Shown: in pieces, positions 1 to 11,472 of the stretch
How positions within the stretch are numbered: the first letter of the stretch is position 1
How the letters are laid out: each line of letters starts with the position of its first letter
Assembly: GCF_018294505.1 (NCBI RefSeq)
Contig: NC_057795.1
Location: 232,480,643-232,544,642 of the forward strand
Origin: Triticum aestivum
Taxonomy: Eukaryota > Streptophyta > Magnoliopsida > Poales > Poaceae
DNA: 64,000 bases
Direction: 5' to 3'
The notes under the pieces: model-generated
Database searches by the model: none
Told to the model about the DNA's origin: nothing
What the model saw: the letters and a program-made list of their open reading frames with translations, nothing else
Position numbers and translations under genes: made by a program

Positions 1-1751
1 AGGATAAAAATATTACTTTGCTTCCTATGACTCCTGATTCCATTTCGAAAGATGATATTAATAGAGCTAATAAAGCAAAACAGGAGAAGAATAAGAGTGA
101 AAATCAGATTGTGGCAAAAGAATTTGAGCAACAAATGAAGCCTAATAATAAACCAGATAGTGTTGCTTCTGAAATTAAATTGAAAAGTGCATGTTTATTT
201 GCCACCAAATCTGATATTGATGAGCTAGATTTCAGCAAATCTGTTTGCTATGCTTTTGTGTGCAAAGAGGCATTATTTTCATTCGAGGACGTGCCTTCCT
301 CTTTGCCTCCTGCTGTCACTAACATTTTGCAGGAGTTCGCTGACGTCTTTCCACAAGACATGCCACCGGGATTACCGCCTATTCGAGGGATTGAGCATCA
401 GATTGACTTAATTCCCGGTGCTTAACTGCCAAACCATGCACCATATCGTACCAATCCAGAGGAGACGAAGGAGATTATGCGTCAAGTACAAGAGCTTCTC
501 GACAAAGGTTATATACGCAAATCCCTTAGTCCTTGTGCTGTTCCTATTATTCTAGTGCCAAAAAAGGATGGTACATCACGTATGTGTGTTGATTGTAGAG
601 GCATTAATAATATTACTATTCGTTATCGTCATCCTATTCCTAGGCTAGATGATATGCTTGATGAATTGAGTGGCTCTACAATATTCTCCAAAGTTGATTT
701 GCGTAGTGGATACCATCAAATTCGTATGAAATTGGGAGATGAATGGAAAACAACATTTAAAACTAAGTTTGGATTATATGAGTGGTTAGTCATGCCTTTT
801 GGGTTAACTAATGCACCTAGTACTTTCATGAGATTAATGAACGAAGTTTTACGTGCTTTCATTGGACAATTTGTGGTAGTTTACTTTGATGACATATTGA
901 TTTATAGCAGAACTTTGGAGGAACATTTGGAACATTTACGTGCTGTTTTTATTGCTCTACGTGATGCACGTTTATTTGGTAACCTTGGGAAGTGCACCTT
1001 TTGCACCGATGGAGTGTCTTTTCTTGGCTATGTTGTTACTCCACAGGGAATTGAAGTTGATAAAGCCAAGATTGAAGCTATTGAGAGTTGGCCGCAGCCC
1101 AAAACGGTCACACAAGTGAGGAGTTTTCTTGGCCTCGCTGGATTCTATAGGCGTTTTGTGAGAGATTTCAGCACCATTGCTGCACCTCTCAATGAGCTTA
1201 CAAAGAAAGATGTGCCTTTTCTGTGGGGTACCGCACAGGAAGAAGCCTTCACGGTATTGAAAGATAAGTTGACACATGCTCCTTTACTCCAACTTCCTAA
1301 TTTTAATAAGACTTTTGAGCTTGAATGTGATGCTAGTGGAATTGGATTAGGAGGTGTGTTATTACAAGATGGCAAACCCGTTGCATACTTTTCTGAAAAA
1401 TTGAGTGGGCCTAGTCTGAATTATTATACTTATGATAAAGAATTATATGCTCTTGTTCGGACTTTAGAAACATGGCACCATTATTTATGGCCCAAAGAAT
1501 TTGTTATACATTCTGATCATGAATCTTTGAAACATATTAAAAGTCAAGCTAAACTGAATCGTAGACATGCTAAATGGGTTGAATTCATTGAGACTTTCCC
1601 TTATGTCATTAAACACAAGAGGGGAAAAGAAAATGTTATTGCCGATGCATTGTCTCGTCGTATACTATGCTTTCACAACTTGACTTCAAAATATTTGGTT
1701 TGGAGACCATCAAAGATCAATATGTGCATGATGCTGATTTTAAAGATGTAA
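1..1751 (+). pseudogene. chromoviral pol, linker-RT-RNase H part (broken)
   Basis: Reverse transcriptase and RNase H of the chromovirus-type element, which copy genomic RNA into cDNA in the virus-like particle. The frame from the window edge gives the linker before RT (PPGLPPIRGIEHQIDL at about 370-410). It hits a TAA at 423-425 and continues in the same frame from 426 to 1751. RT motifs are visible: '[11 protein letters not shown]' near 575-610, '[14 protein letters not shown]', and the catalytic box YFDD at 882-893, which is intact. RNase H follows, with '[13 protein letters not shown]' at about 1325 and the '[10 protein letters not shown]' ending. The frame is lost just after RNase H, and integrase continues in another frame from about 1752. 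One nonsense codon and one frameshift make this a pseudogene. Confidence 0.85.
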
Positions 1752-3256
1752 TGTAGAATTGTAAAGAAGGAAGAATGTGGAACAAGTTTGTCGTTAACGA
1801 TGGATTTGTGTTTCGTGCTAACAAGCTATGCATTCCAGCTAGCTCCGTTCGTCTTTTGTTGTTGCAGGAGGCGCATGGAGGAGGATTAATGGGACACTTT
1901 GGCGTGAAGAAGACGGAGGACGTACTTGCTACACATTTCTTTTGGCCAAAGATGAGACGGGATGTTGAGCATTTTATTGCTCGCTGCATTACATGTCAAA
2001 AAGCTAAGTCACGACTCAATCCTCATGGTTTATATATGCCTTTGCCTGTACCTAGTGTTCCTTGGGAGGATATATCCATGGACTTTGTTTTAGGTTTACC
2101 TCGAACAAAGAAGGGGAGGGATAGCATATTTGTTGTTGTGGATAGATTCTCAAAAATGGCACACTTTATACCATGTCATAAAAGCGATGATGCTGTTAAT
2201 GTTGTTGATTTGTTCTTTCGTGAAATTATTCACTTGCATGGTGTGCCAAATACTATTGTTTCAGATCGTGATACTAAATTTCTTAGCCACTTTTGGAGAT
2301 GTTTATGGGCTAAGTTGGGGACTAAACTGCTTTTTAGTACTACTTGTCACCCCCAAATTGATGGACAAACTGAAGTGGTCAATAGAACTTTGTCCACTAT
2401 GCTTAGAGATGTTTTGAAGAATAATAAGAAAATGTGGGAGGAATGCTTGCCTCATATTGAATTTGCTTATAATCGTTCATTGCATTCTACTACTAAGATG
2501 TGCCCTTTTGAAGTTGTGTATGGTTTCCTACCTCGTGCACCTATTGATTTGTTGCCTCTTCCATCTTCGGAGAAGGTTAATTTTGATGCTAAACAACGTG
2601 CTGAATTGATTTTAAAGATGCATGCGTTAACTAAGGAAAACATTGAGCGTATGAATGCTAAATATAAACTTGCTGGAGATAAGGGTAGAAAACATGTTGT
2701 GTTTGCACCTGGAGATCTTGTTTGGTTACATTTGCGTAAGGATGGATTTCCTGATTTGCGCAAATCAAAGCTAATGCCACGTGCTGATGGTCCCTTTAAG
2801 GTGTTAGAGAAAATAAATGATAATGCATATAAACTTGAGCTGCCTGCAGATTTTGGGGTTAGTCCCACTTTTAACATTTTAGATTTGAAGCCTTATTTGG
2901 GTGAGGAAGATGAGCTTCTGTCGAGGACGACTTCATTTCAAGAAGGGGAGGATGATGAGGACATCAATACCATTGTTACAACCACAGCCCCTACTGCTAC
3001 ATATACGGGACCAATTACTTGAGCTCGCGCACGCCAATTAAATTATCAGGTACTTTCGTTTCTTGGTAATGATTCTAATGTTCATGAGAATATGATGCTG
3101 CCTAAATTGGATACATTTGTTTTGCTTACAAATGAAGGGCCTAGCTTGGAGAAGGATGAACATTGGAGCAAGAACAAGCATGGAGATGATGCCATGCGCA
3201 AGGGGAACAAGAACGGAGTTACAAGTGATGATTTCAGGACTTTGAAGCGACCATAA
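1752..3256 (+). pseudogene. chromoviral pol, integrase part plus C-terminal tail (broken)
   Basis: Integrase of the same polyprotein, which inserts cDNA into the chromosome. The zinc-binding HHCC region lies at about 1890-2000 (H...HFGVKK...CITC). The catalytic core shows D in '[11 protein letters not shown]', D in 'IVSDRDTKF' and E in '[10 protein letters not shown]', so all three acidic residues are present. A GPF module, '[20 protein letters not shown]', precedes an acidic tail. A TGA at 3020-3022 interrupts the tail; the same frame stays open for 77 more codons to a TAA at 3254-3256, so the TGA is probably a secondary lesion. No chromodomain signature is obvious in the tail. The reading frame differs from the RT part by a frameshift. 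Confidence 0.85.
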
Positions 3257-3862
3257 TGGGTGCATGAAGCCTTGGACGAAATATACAAGATGCCACTTCA
3301 TAAATTTCGTCCCGAGGCTATTCTAGGTGCTGCGTCACCTTATTATTGGGCCAGGCCCTTGTAATTTCGAAATACATAAGTATAGGCTATTTTTAGAGTC
3401 CGTATGTGTGGGGAAACAAGAGATAGGGTTGATTTCGGACCCCTCCACCAAGGGCCACGAAATTCCCCCCCCCTCTTCCTCCATATATACAACCCTTAGG
3501 GCACCGTTTAGACTTTGGGATTTGTTTAGTTAAAAGTTAGCCAACGCAACTTCGTGTACTTTGTTTGTGTCTAACGACCAGACCAAGACCGCTCTCAGAT
3601 CCCCGCCTTTATCAATACTTCATATATACTCGCAATATTCAGATTGCTTTTATCATATTCTTGCTTGTTCTTCGATTGCTTGCAGGAATAGACATTTGTG
3701 GTCAGGTTGATTGTGCTCCGGCGTGGTCAATAACCTCTCAGAGTTGGTTTAGCGATTGCTAAGGTGCAACGTCATGCACGTTTGTAGTCAAATCGTCAAA
3801 GTCGTCTCCACCAAATCGATAGTTATCATCTCATCCAAAGATCGGGACACCCCGCCTCTATA
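3257..3862 (+). repeat. 3' untranslated region and LTR remnant of the chromovirus-type element
   Basis: Non-coding sequence after pol with an LTR-like composition, including a TATA-like CCATATATAC near 3480-3490 and a 3' end near GCCTCTATA at about 3854-3862. The left LTR edge could not be placed because no second LTR is in the window. The expected CA terminus is missing or mutated at the junction with the next repeat. Confidence 0.5.
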
Positions 3863-5020
3863 AACCTATTACCTGTTTTATTATCAAACCCTTGGGAGTT
3901 ACTCTACGTTTGCTTATTATACCATGCTATGCTAGTAGACGTGGATTGGGCGAGTGTATCCATGACAGATGTGAGATTGTTAATTTAATGGTTTATTTAA
4001 GGTGGAAACTTTAATACACATCTGGGTGGATTGAGGTACCTGGGTATTCCAGGATTGCCTGTTGTTTTTCTTTATGGACCGCCACCCAGGCTCAAAGGGA
4101 TCATGAGATTATTCATGCTAGAAACTTCCGTGTGCAGCCACAAGCTACTGTGGGCTCTAGCATAGTTGACTAAGTCGTGCGAACTCTTACAGTGGTAGAC
4201 TAGCAGATGTAGGGGATGTAGGTTGGTATTGTCTACCCGATCGTAAGGTGCTAGCGCTTCTGAAAGACTATGTCTCGGTCATCCGTTTCTCAAACATCAT
4301 GTAGTGCAAGAATACCAACGGAGGAGATCGAGTCTTGTGGGGAAAAGTGCGCAAACCTCTGTAGAGTGTATAAACTAATCACGGTTAGCCGTGTCCCCGG
4401 TTATGGACGTCTTGGGTATCTAGTACTTGGATTATCATGTGAATCTCATCATGTTACTTTAATGAATATTGTTGTGTTTTAATGATGATGCTTAATTGGG
4501 ATTGAGAGGGTGTCTACGCTCTCAATGTTTAACAACCACCATGATAGTTAAATAAAATTTATTCCTTTGAAGTAGGAAAAAAATTGGCTTTGCGCAAAAC
4601 TGTAACAATAGAGCTTTTCCATCAAGCCATACATGCATGTAGTATAGCTTTACTCTTTTACTCTTTATGTGTTACATTGCCAGCATATTCCATGTGCTGA
4701 CCCATTTCGGGCTGCAATGTTCATGTTGCAGCCTTTTCAGACGATGAGTAAGGTGCCTTAGGTTGTGGTTCTATACTCAGTGATGCCGTTGGAGTTGATG
4801 GACTCACTTTATCTTCCAAGCCTTCCGCTGTTATCGTTATTAGATGGCCTTAAGCCATATTTATTGTAATAAGTTCTCTTTGGAGACATTCGATGTAATA
4901 AGTGTGTGATTGCTACTCTGTTATAAATCCTTCAAGTACTGTGCGTGTCAGCATTACTGATCCAGGGATGACACTGATGCACAGAGATCAGACTGTTTGA
5001 GGTTTGCTCGCTACATTGCA
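3863..5020. repeat. dispersed repeat of unknown class, possibly an LTR fragment
   Basis: About 1.15 kb of non-coding sequence with no significant frame. It looks like a familiar high-copy grass repeat but I cannot assign it. No protein domain, terminal TG...CA pair or target duplication could be confirmed. It begins abruptly at the end of the chromoviral LTR and ends near GCTCGCTACA at about 5007-5020. It may be a truncated or solo LTR. Confidence 0.35.
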
Positions 5021-5815
5021 GTTTCTGTTTCCTAACATGTTTCGGCTACTTAGGGATGGTTCAACAACGACATCACCGCCGCTCATCTTCGCCACAGACG
5101 CGTCATCAACAACAACCACTTCACCATTTTGACACCTTCAACCGTAAGCAAAGGAGGTAACTTCGACGACACTCTCGTACATTCTCCCTTGCCATTGCAT
5201 TGATAACCTCCTAGCCTTCCTTTTGCGTCACTTGCCTATCAAGACTAGCCATTTGATTATTGCTGGCAATGTTACTTGTGCACATTAGTGATCATCATCC
5301 CATTGCAGATATCATATAACCTTGGTATTCATATCTTGTTATCATCTTGTCATCACTAGTACAACATTTTGTTCCCGCATACACAATTGCTATCTTGCTT
5401 CGTGAAGTTTTGCATAAGTGGCCACAGAAAGCGATCAAAGAGAAAGAGCCAAAAGCTTTTAAGCAAAAGTGGAAGATAAGCAAATAGCTTTTAAGCAAGA
5501 ACCATAGCATCAAACTACATTGCAATTAACATTGTCATACTCGATCATCTTGGGTCATATCACCTGAACTCCATACATAATAGCATACTTGGGATAGGAA
5601 GTTGTTGCATTTTTACTATACAGGTTTTGCACAAGTATCATATCTGCCATTGTGCAATCGTGCTTGTGTCTCTCTAGAGTTGTGCAACAAGAGCACTGAT
5701 ACATCCATTTTCCATCATGATTTTATGTTAATACTTATTGCATTATGGGTTGTTATTACACATTATGGTACAATACTCATGCCTTTTCTCTCTTATTTTA
5801 AAAGATTTAAATGAA
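5021..5815. other. unassigned non-coding stretch
   Basis: Nothing supportable was found here. Short frames are not longer than chance, and there is no RNA gene or obvious tandem repeat. Part of the right end (after about 5590) may belong to the LTR of element A, whose left edge is unresolved. Confidence 0.3.
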
Positions 5816-7214
5816 TGGGGAGAATGCCGGCAGCTGGAGCTCTAGACCGGGAAGGAGCAAATCTGAGAGACCTATTCTGCACAACTCCGAACGTCCTGAA
5901 AATTTACGGAGAATTATTATGGAATATATAAAATTTATTGGGAAAAGAAAATACTAGAGGGGACCCACCAGGTGGCCACAAGACTAGGGGCACACTCTAC
6001 CCCCAGGATGCCCCCCAGGGCATGTGGGCCCCCTGGAAGGTCTCCGGTGGCCATCTTAAGCTGTATGAACCATTTTGACCTGGAAAAATCAAGAGAGAGC
6101 TTTGGGGATGAAGTGCCGCTGTCTCGAGGCGGAGCCTGGGCAGAAGCAATCTAGGGCTCCGGCTGAGCTGTTCTACCGGGGAAACTTTCCTTCGAGAGGG
6201 GGAAATCGAAGCCATCGTCATCACCAATGATCGTCTCATCGAGATGGTGTCAATCTTTATCAACATCTTCACCAGCACCATCTCCTCTCAAACCGTAGTT
6301 CATCTCATGTATTCAATATTTGTCTCAAAACCTCAGATTGGTACTTGTGGGTTGCTAGTAGTGTTGATTACTCCTTGTAGTTGATGCTAGTTGGTTTATT
6401 TGGTGGAAGATCATATGTTCAGATACTTAATGATATTCAATACCCCTCTGATCTTGAACATGAACATGCTTTGTGAGTAGTTACGTTTGTTCCTGAGGAC
6501 ATGGGAGAAGTCTTGTTATAAGTAATCATGTGAATTTGGTATTCATTCGATATTTTGATGAGATGTATGTTGTCTTTCCTCTAGTGGTGTTATGTGAACG
6601 TTGACTACATGACACTTCACCATGATTTGGGCCTAGGGAAATGCATTGGGAAGTAATAAGTAGATGATGGGTTTCTAGAGTGACAGAAGCTTAAACCCTA
6701 CTTTATGCGTTGCTTCGTAAGGGGCTGATTTGGATCCACATGATTCATGCTATGGTTAGATTTATCTTAATTCTTCTTTCGTAGTTGTGGATGCTTGTGA
6801 GATTGGTTAATCATAAGTGGGACGCTTGTCCAAGTAAGGACATCACCCAAGCACCGGTCCACCCACATATCAAAGTATCAAAGTAACGGACGCGAATCAT
6901 ATGAGCATGATGAAAACTAATGTGACAATAATTCCCATGTGTCCTTGGAAGCGCTTTGCTTTATATAAGAGTTCGTCCAGGCTTATCCTTTGTACAAAAA
7001 GGATTGGGCCACCTTACTGCACCTTTATTACACTTGTTACTTGTTACCCATTACGAATTATCTTATCACAAAACTATCTGTTATCGATAATTTCAGTGCT
7101 TGCAGAAAATACTTTGCTCAAAACCGCTTGTCATTTCCTTTTGCTCCTCATTGGGTTTGACACTCTTACTTATCAAAAGGACTAAAATAGATCCCCTGTA
7201 CTTGTGGGTCATCA
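5816..7214 (+). repeat. Element A 5' LTR (left edge unresolved)
   Basis: Non-coding sequence ending GTGGGTCATCA at 7214, followed after 11 bases by a primer-binding-like site. The ending closely parallels the LTR of element 5 (ends GTGGGTTATCA), which supports a related Athila-type family. No second copy is in the window, so the left boundary is only approximate. Small frames inside it are not coding. Confidence 0.6.
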
Positions 7215-7225
7215 AGACTCTTTTC

Positions 7226-7243
7226 TGACACCGTTGTCGGGGA
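7226..7243 (+). other. Element A primer-binding site, decayed
   Basis: TGACACCGTTGTCGGGGA corresponds to the site TGGCGCCGTTGCCGGGGA seen intact in element 5 at 53026-53043. It carries three G-to-A or C-to-T transitions. The spacing from the LTR end (11 bases) is the same in both elements. The intact form resembles a tRNA-Asp-type primer site (recalled). Confidence 0.6.
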
Positions 7244-7306
7244 GTGAAGCGCCTTTGGTAAGGAAACATTTATATTACGTGCTGAAATTTATTCTCACTT
7301 GTCACT

Positions 7307-7998
7307 ATGGAAAGTCATCCTTTGAGGGGCTTGTTCAGGGTATCTTCACCTCGACCGGAAGAGCAAAGAGTTGCTCCTCAACCTACTGCACCTACTAAAA
7401 ATATTTATTTTGAAATTTCTTCGGGTATGATAGAGAAACTGCTAGCTAATCCTTATGCGGGAGATGGAACACTACATCCTGATTTGCATCTAATCTATGT
7501 GGATGAAGTTTGTGGATTATTTAAGCTTGCAGGATTGCCTGAGGATGAAGTCAAGAAGAAGGTCTTCCCTTTATCTTTAAAGGGAAAGGCATTGACATGG
7601 TATAGTCTATGTGATGATATTGGAGCTTGGAATTACAACCTATTGAGAGTGGAATTTCATCAGAAGTTTTATCCTATGCATCTGGTGCATTGTGATCGGA
7701 ATTATATATATAATTTTTGGCCTCGTGAAGGAGAAAGTATCATTCAAGCTTGGGGGAGGCTTAAGTCAATGTTATATTCATACCCCAATCATGAGCTCTC
7801 AAGAGAAATTATTTTTCAGAATTTTTATGCTCGACTTTCTCGTAATGATCAATCCATGCTCGATACTTCTTGTACTGGTTCTTTTATAAAGAAGACTATT
7901 GAATTCAAATGGGATCTCTTGGAAATAATTAAATGCAACTCTAAAGATTGGGAGCTCGACGAAGGTGAGGAGTCAGGTATAAAACGTGAGATTGATTG
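7307..7998 (+). pseudogene. Element A gag, 5' part (split by element 1)
   Basis: Capsid-type Gag that would package retrotransposon RNA in the cytoplasm. The ATG at 7307 follows the primer site by about 60 bases. The Gag core is visible in order: 'FPLSLKGKALTWY' at about 7565-7605, 'FHQKFYPMH', then 'QAWGRLKSML' at about 7745-7775, a standard plant gypsy Gag pattern. The frame stays open into the LTR of element 1, but residues encoded after 7998 come from that LTR and are not Gag. The true continuation starts at 17339, after element 1 and its target duplication. Confidence 0.8.
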
Positions 7999-8911
7999 TG
8001 TCGGCGTTCTGGGAACGGGGGTCCCCGGACTTGCCTGCCTGCGGCTTGCAGCGTGGCTCAACCAGTGGCCTAGTACGGCCCGTCTTCATCAACCAAAGCT
8101 CAAGACCCTCGCGAGGGGCCATGCCTCACGGGGCGGACGACACAAGACCTCCTCAAGAATGGCTTCGCCAGGCAGGCTCGCGTGGAGGTGGAGAGATCAA
8201 GCCAAGGGGTACCTCGTGAGGTGCCTGTGACGCAAGCCATGACAATCAAGACCAGGCAGGCGCCAGGCGGGCGCCAGCCTGCGTAGTGTCCTCGTTTCCT
8301 CTTTGGTGCAAAGGAGCAAGCGCAGGCGCAGAGTAGCGAGGCATTAGGCAAAGGTTTCCTTATCGGTGCAACGAGACCAAGATCACCAGGGCGGCAGGAC
8401 GGAGGTCAGCATGGAGCCCAAGACGGCGTCATCACCAGTGCCTTTGGCAGTTGAAGACCACCTTTAGTCAGGATAGCTTGTACTAGTTGTCCCCTTTCAA
8501 AATGGCCGTTGTTGGCTCCCTTCCTGCTCAATATTTGGGAAGAGGAATAGGGCCTCTATAAATAGGGCTAGCCACCACAGTAGAAGATACATCTCATCTG
8601 GAGCCAACAGAGATGGATCAACTCCTCTCCAAACACACCACCAAACACAAGAACACCTCTCCTCGCGAGGCTGTTCTTCCCTTGTACTGTTCATCATCAG
8701 CCCAAGAGGCAATCCATCACACCACACACTGGATTAGGGTATTACACCAGAACAGTGGCCCAAACCAGTATAAACCTTGTGTCTCTTCTGTTGTTCACCG
8801 ATCTAGCTTAGAACCGCGGTGAGGCTGAGGGCGTGTTTCGGTTGGGAGAGATCTTCGTGTGCACCCCAGAGTTCGATCCTTAAAGGTTTTTCCGGAACCC
8901 GATATTCGACA
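7999..8911 (+). repeat. Element 1 5' LTR
   Basis: 913 bp beginning TGTCGGCGTTCTGG and ending CGATATTCGACA. Its partner is at 16432-17333. The two have clearly diverged but align end to end. It contains a TATA box and several CTCGCGAG palindromes. Confidence 0.9.
8557..8564 (+). promoter_or_regulatory. TATA box of element 1 LTR promoter
   Basis: TATAAATA inside GGCCTCTATAAATAGGGC. The same box recurs at 16979-16986 in the 3' LTR. The U3 promoter position about 350 bp before the LTR end fits a plant gypsy LTR. Confidence 0.65.
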
Positions 8912-8931
8912 TTTGGCACGCCAGGTAGGGG
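8912..8931 (+). other. Element 1 primer-binding region
   Basis: TTTGGCACGCCAGGTAGGGG follows the LTR end directly, the position expected for the minus-strand primer site. I did not verify which tRNA it matches. Confidence 0.5.
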
Positions 8932-8982
8932 TGCGCCGAATCTTCTTTCCGCTGATCTGCGTCCCATCGCTTCATCGCATCC

Positions 8983-10746
8983 ATGGCAGACGCTCGCTGA
9001 GCGCCGAGCTGCTCTTGCCGCACGCGTCGCCCAGACAGCTCCCGTCGGCGGGCCTCCTCGTCATTCTTCATCCCCTGCCGCCAACGCCGCCACTGGCCCG
9101 GCGGGGAACGAGCAGCAAGCATCTTCGCTGCACCCCTCGGCGCGGCGGGAAGGCCACACCGCTACTCCGTCGCTGACTCCAGCTGGTTCGTCTTCTCACG
9201 CTCGTCGCGCCCCTACGAACATGCAGGCCACGTTGCTCCTGGCACACGAGCTCCTGCACTACCGCCCCGTCAACAAGCTCTATGATGAGAGGCTCGCATC
9301 ACCGAGCTCGTCAGCGCTGCAGGGGGCTCTCTCGTGCCGTCCCTCTTGCTGCCTCTCCCTCCGTCATGCATGGGCGACGTGGCTCAAGGAGCGCCTCCGC
9401 CACCTCCTCCCCAAGAAGGCGCCTTGGCTCCAAGGCGCACGGCCCCTGGACGTGACCCACTGCGTCCAGCGCCCGCGCAGAAAGAACGAAGCTGCCAAGA
9501 AATCCCTCGACCTCAAGAAGGTGCTCCCATGCTCCCTGCACCAGCACGACAAGACTGCGTCCCTGCACCAGCGCGCCAAGACCCCGTGCTGCCCCTGGCG
9601 GCAGCACGCGGGTACCACCAGGAGCAAGCCCCGCGTCAGCAAAGGGCTTCGGTGGCCATGGCAGGTTGCCGTGCCTTCACCACCGAGCTGCGCAGCGTCG
9701 CCTGGCCACGCAAGTGCAAGCCGAACCTGCCTCCTCGCTAGGACGGTACTGCAGACCCCGCGGAGTTCCTGCAACTCCATGAGTTGGGCATCGAGGCAGC
9801 CAACGGAGATGAAAAGATCATGGCGAACTAGTTTCCCATGGCGCTCAAGGATGGTGCCCGCACCTGGCTTCTGAACCTGCCTCCCGGCTTGATCTCCTCC
9901 TGGGACGAGATGCGTAGCCGCTTCAACGCCAACTTCCAGGGCACTCGCGACCGCCCCTCGGCCACGAGTGACCTACACCGCATCAAGCAGCAGCCTGGAG
10001 AGATCCCGCAGAAATACATCCAGCGCTTCAACAGCGCCCGCCTCAAGATCCCCAAGGTGACGGATGAGGCCATCATCTCAGCGTTCTCTGATGGCGTCCG
10101 TGACGTCAAGATGAAGGAGGAACTCGCCATCCACAAGGAGTTGTGCACATCCCTAGAGCTGTTCAACCTGGCGACCAAGTGCGCAAGAGCTGAGGAAGGA
10201 CGCCTCTCCCTCCTCGAGCTTCCAGCTGCCGACCCAGAAGAGAAGAAAGCCAAGGCCAAGGACATGAAGCGCAAAGGAGCCGCCGTGCTCGCAGCAGAGC
10301 CTGACACGAAGCATGACAGGGACCAGCCAGAGTCGTCCAAGGGTAGTCGACCATTCTGCGCCTACCAGAACCTCCACACCCACAACATCAACGAGTGCCA
10401 AGAGCTTAGGGCCGTTCAAGAAGGACGCTTCGGTCGACGCCCCGAGTGCAATGACCGGGGCTACGGCCGAGGAGGAGGGCGAGGCGGAGGACGATGGGAC
10501 GACCGTGGCCCTCGCCAGGAGTGGCGTGACGGACCTCGTGAGGTTCGCTGGCCGGACCAGCCTCGCGAGGGAGCCCGGAGGGATCAGCCTCGCAAGGATC
10601 GCCCGCAGGGCAACGCGGGCCTTCCTCCTCTGCCGCCATCTCCAAGAAGGAACGACGACCACCACCAGGACGAGGGGGCTGGGGGCTTCCAGGAGCCACG
10701 TGTTATCGCCCGCATCTTGGGCGGAGCTCAGGTCCCAGTCTCTTAG
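8983..10746 (+). pseudogene. Element 1 gag (broken)
   Basis: Gag of the non-autonomous element. An ATG at 8983 meets a TGA after five codons. Most of the downstream protein reads in one frame from about 9334 to 10746, with TAG codons at 9739-9741 and 9829-9831. The core is clear: 'MALKDGARTWLLNLPPG' at 9838, 'FNANFQGTRDRP', 'QQPGEIPQKYIQRFN' and a charged segment. A knuckle-like 'CAYQNLHTHNINEC' lies at about 10357-10400 and an Arg/Gly-rich basic stretch at about 10430-10600. The 5' portion before 9334 is GC-rich, out of frame and poorly conserved. The frame continues into protease after a TAG at 10744-10746. Confidence 0.75.
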
Positions 10747-10755
10747 CGCATCTTC

Positions 10756-11472
10756 ATGCAGTTTTCTCGCGAGGTGAATGTAGTCCTCCCCAGGCTTGAG
10801 GCCACGCGCCCGCTCAGGTGGTCCAAGTGCGCCATCACCTTCATCTCAGCAGATCAGCTCAAGTGTGCGGCCACTGCTGGCATTCTCCCGATGCTTTGTT
10901 CCCCAGTCATCAGCAACGTGCAAGTCACCAGGACCCTCATTGATGGCGGTACAGGGCTCAACATTCTGTCCGTTGAGATGTTCAACAACCTTCAAGTGCC
11001 ATATGATCAACTTCAGCCTACCAAGCCTTCCTCAGGACTTACTGACGGCTCCACCACCCCGATAGGGCAGGTTCGCCTCCCTGTCTCCTTCGGACAGCGC
11101 AACAACTACCACACCGAGCTCATCGACTTTGACGTCGCCCACATCCGCCTGCCGTACAATGCCATCCTCGGATATCCAGCCCAGGCCAAGTTCATGGCAG
11201 TAACCCACCACGGCTACAACGTCCTCAAGATGCCAGGAAGCGGTGGAATCATCACAGTCTCCTGGGAAGAGAAGGATGCGGTGTGCTCCCACGAGCGCGC
11301 CTTCCAAGCTGCATCAATCGAGGACCCGGACAATAAGGGCGAGAACCCTCCTGAGGCAGTCCCCAAGAAGAAGAAGACATCGCCCAGCTCAAGGCCTCAG
11401 GAGGTTGGCATCTCAGGAGGTGTCGCATCAGGATCCGCGCCCGTGCAAGGGGCGCATCCTTCCATCGCATAG
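10756..11472 (+). pseudogene. Element 1 retroviral-type aspartic protease
   Basis: Processes the polyprotein. It is in the same frame as gag, separated by one TAG at 10744-10746. The active-site motif 'LIDGGTGLNIL' has its catalytic Asp codon at 10942-10944, and 'LPYNAILGYPAQAKF' gives the usual flap-distal hydrophobic-Gly signature. The Asp-Gly-Gly form is typical of the Tat lineage. After about 11300 the protein becomes a low-complexity charged linker ending at TAG 11470-11472. The catalytic Asp is intact. I call it a pseudogene because the surrounding polyprotein is interrupted on both sides. Confidence 0.7.

Larger units (their letters stand above)
1..3862 (+). mobile_element. Ty3/gypsy chromovirus-type LTR retrotransposon, 5' part outside window
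   Basis: The stretch holds the end of a gypsy polyprotein in the order RT, RNase H, integrase, then a long non-coding stretch that reads as the 3' LTR. The domain order RT-RH-IN identifies Ty3/gypsy. The integrase ends in a GPF-type module, as in chromoviruses, but I see no clear chromodomain after it. The right boundary near 3862 is where LTR-like sequence gives way to an unrelated repeat. The element is dead: it has nonsense codons at 423-425 and 3020-3022 and a frameshift between RNase H and integrase. The subgroup (CRM, Tekay or Reina) is not resolved. Confidence 0.8.

Noticed and set aside
972..1375. Minus-strand frames opposite the chromoviral RT
   Set aside because: They lie wholly antisense to conserved RT sequence and show no domain, so they are shadows of the real frame.
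5972..6281. Small overlapping frames in the element A LTR
   Set aside because: They fall in non-coding GC-rich LTR sequence and show no recognised motif.
7999..8230. C-terminal part of a fused frame starting in element A gag
   Set aside because: The frame happens to stay open into the LTR of element 1; it is an insertion chimera and not a protein.
8819..10665. Long GC-rich frames on both strands over element 1 gag
   Set aside because: High GC lowers stop frequency. Only the frame from 9334 shows Gag motifs; the others have none.
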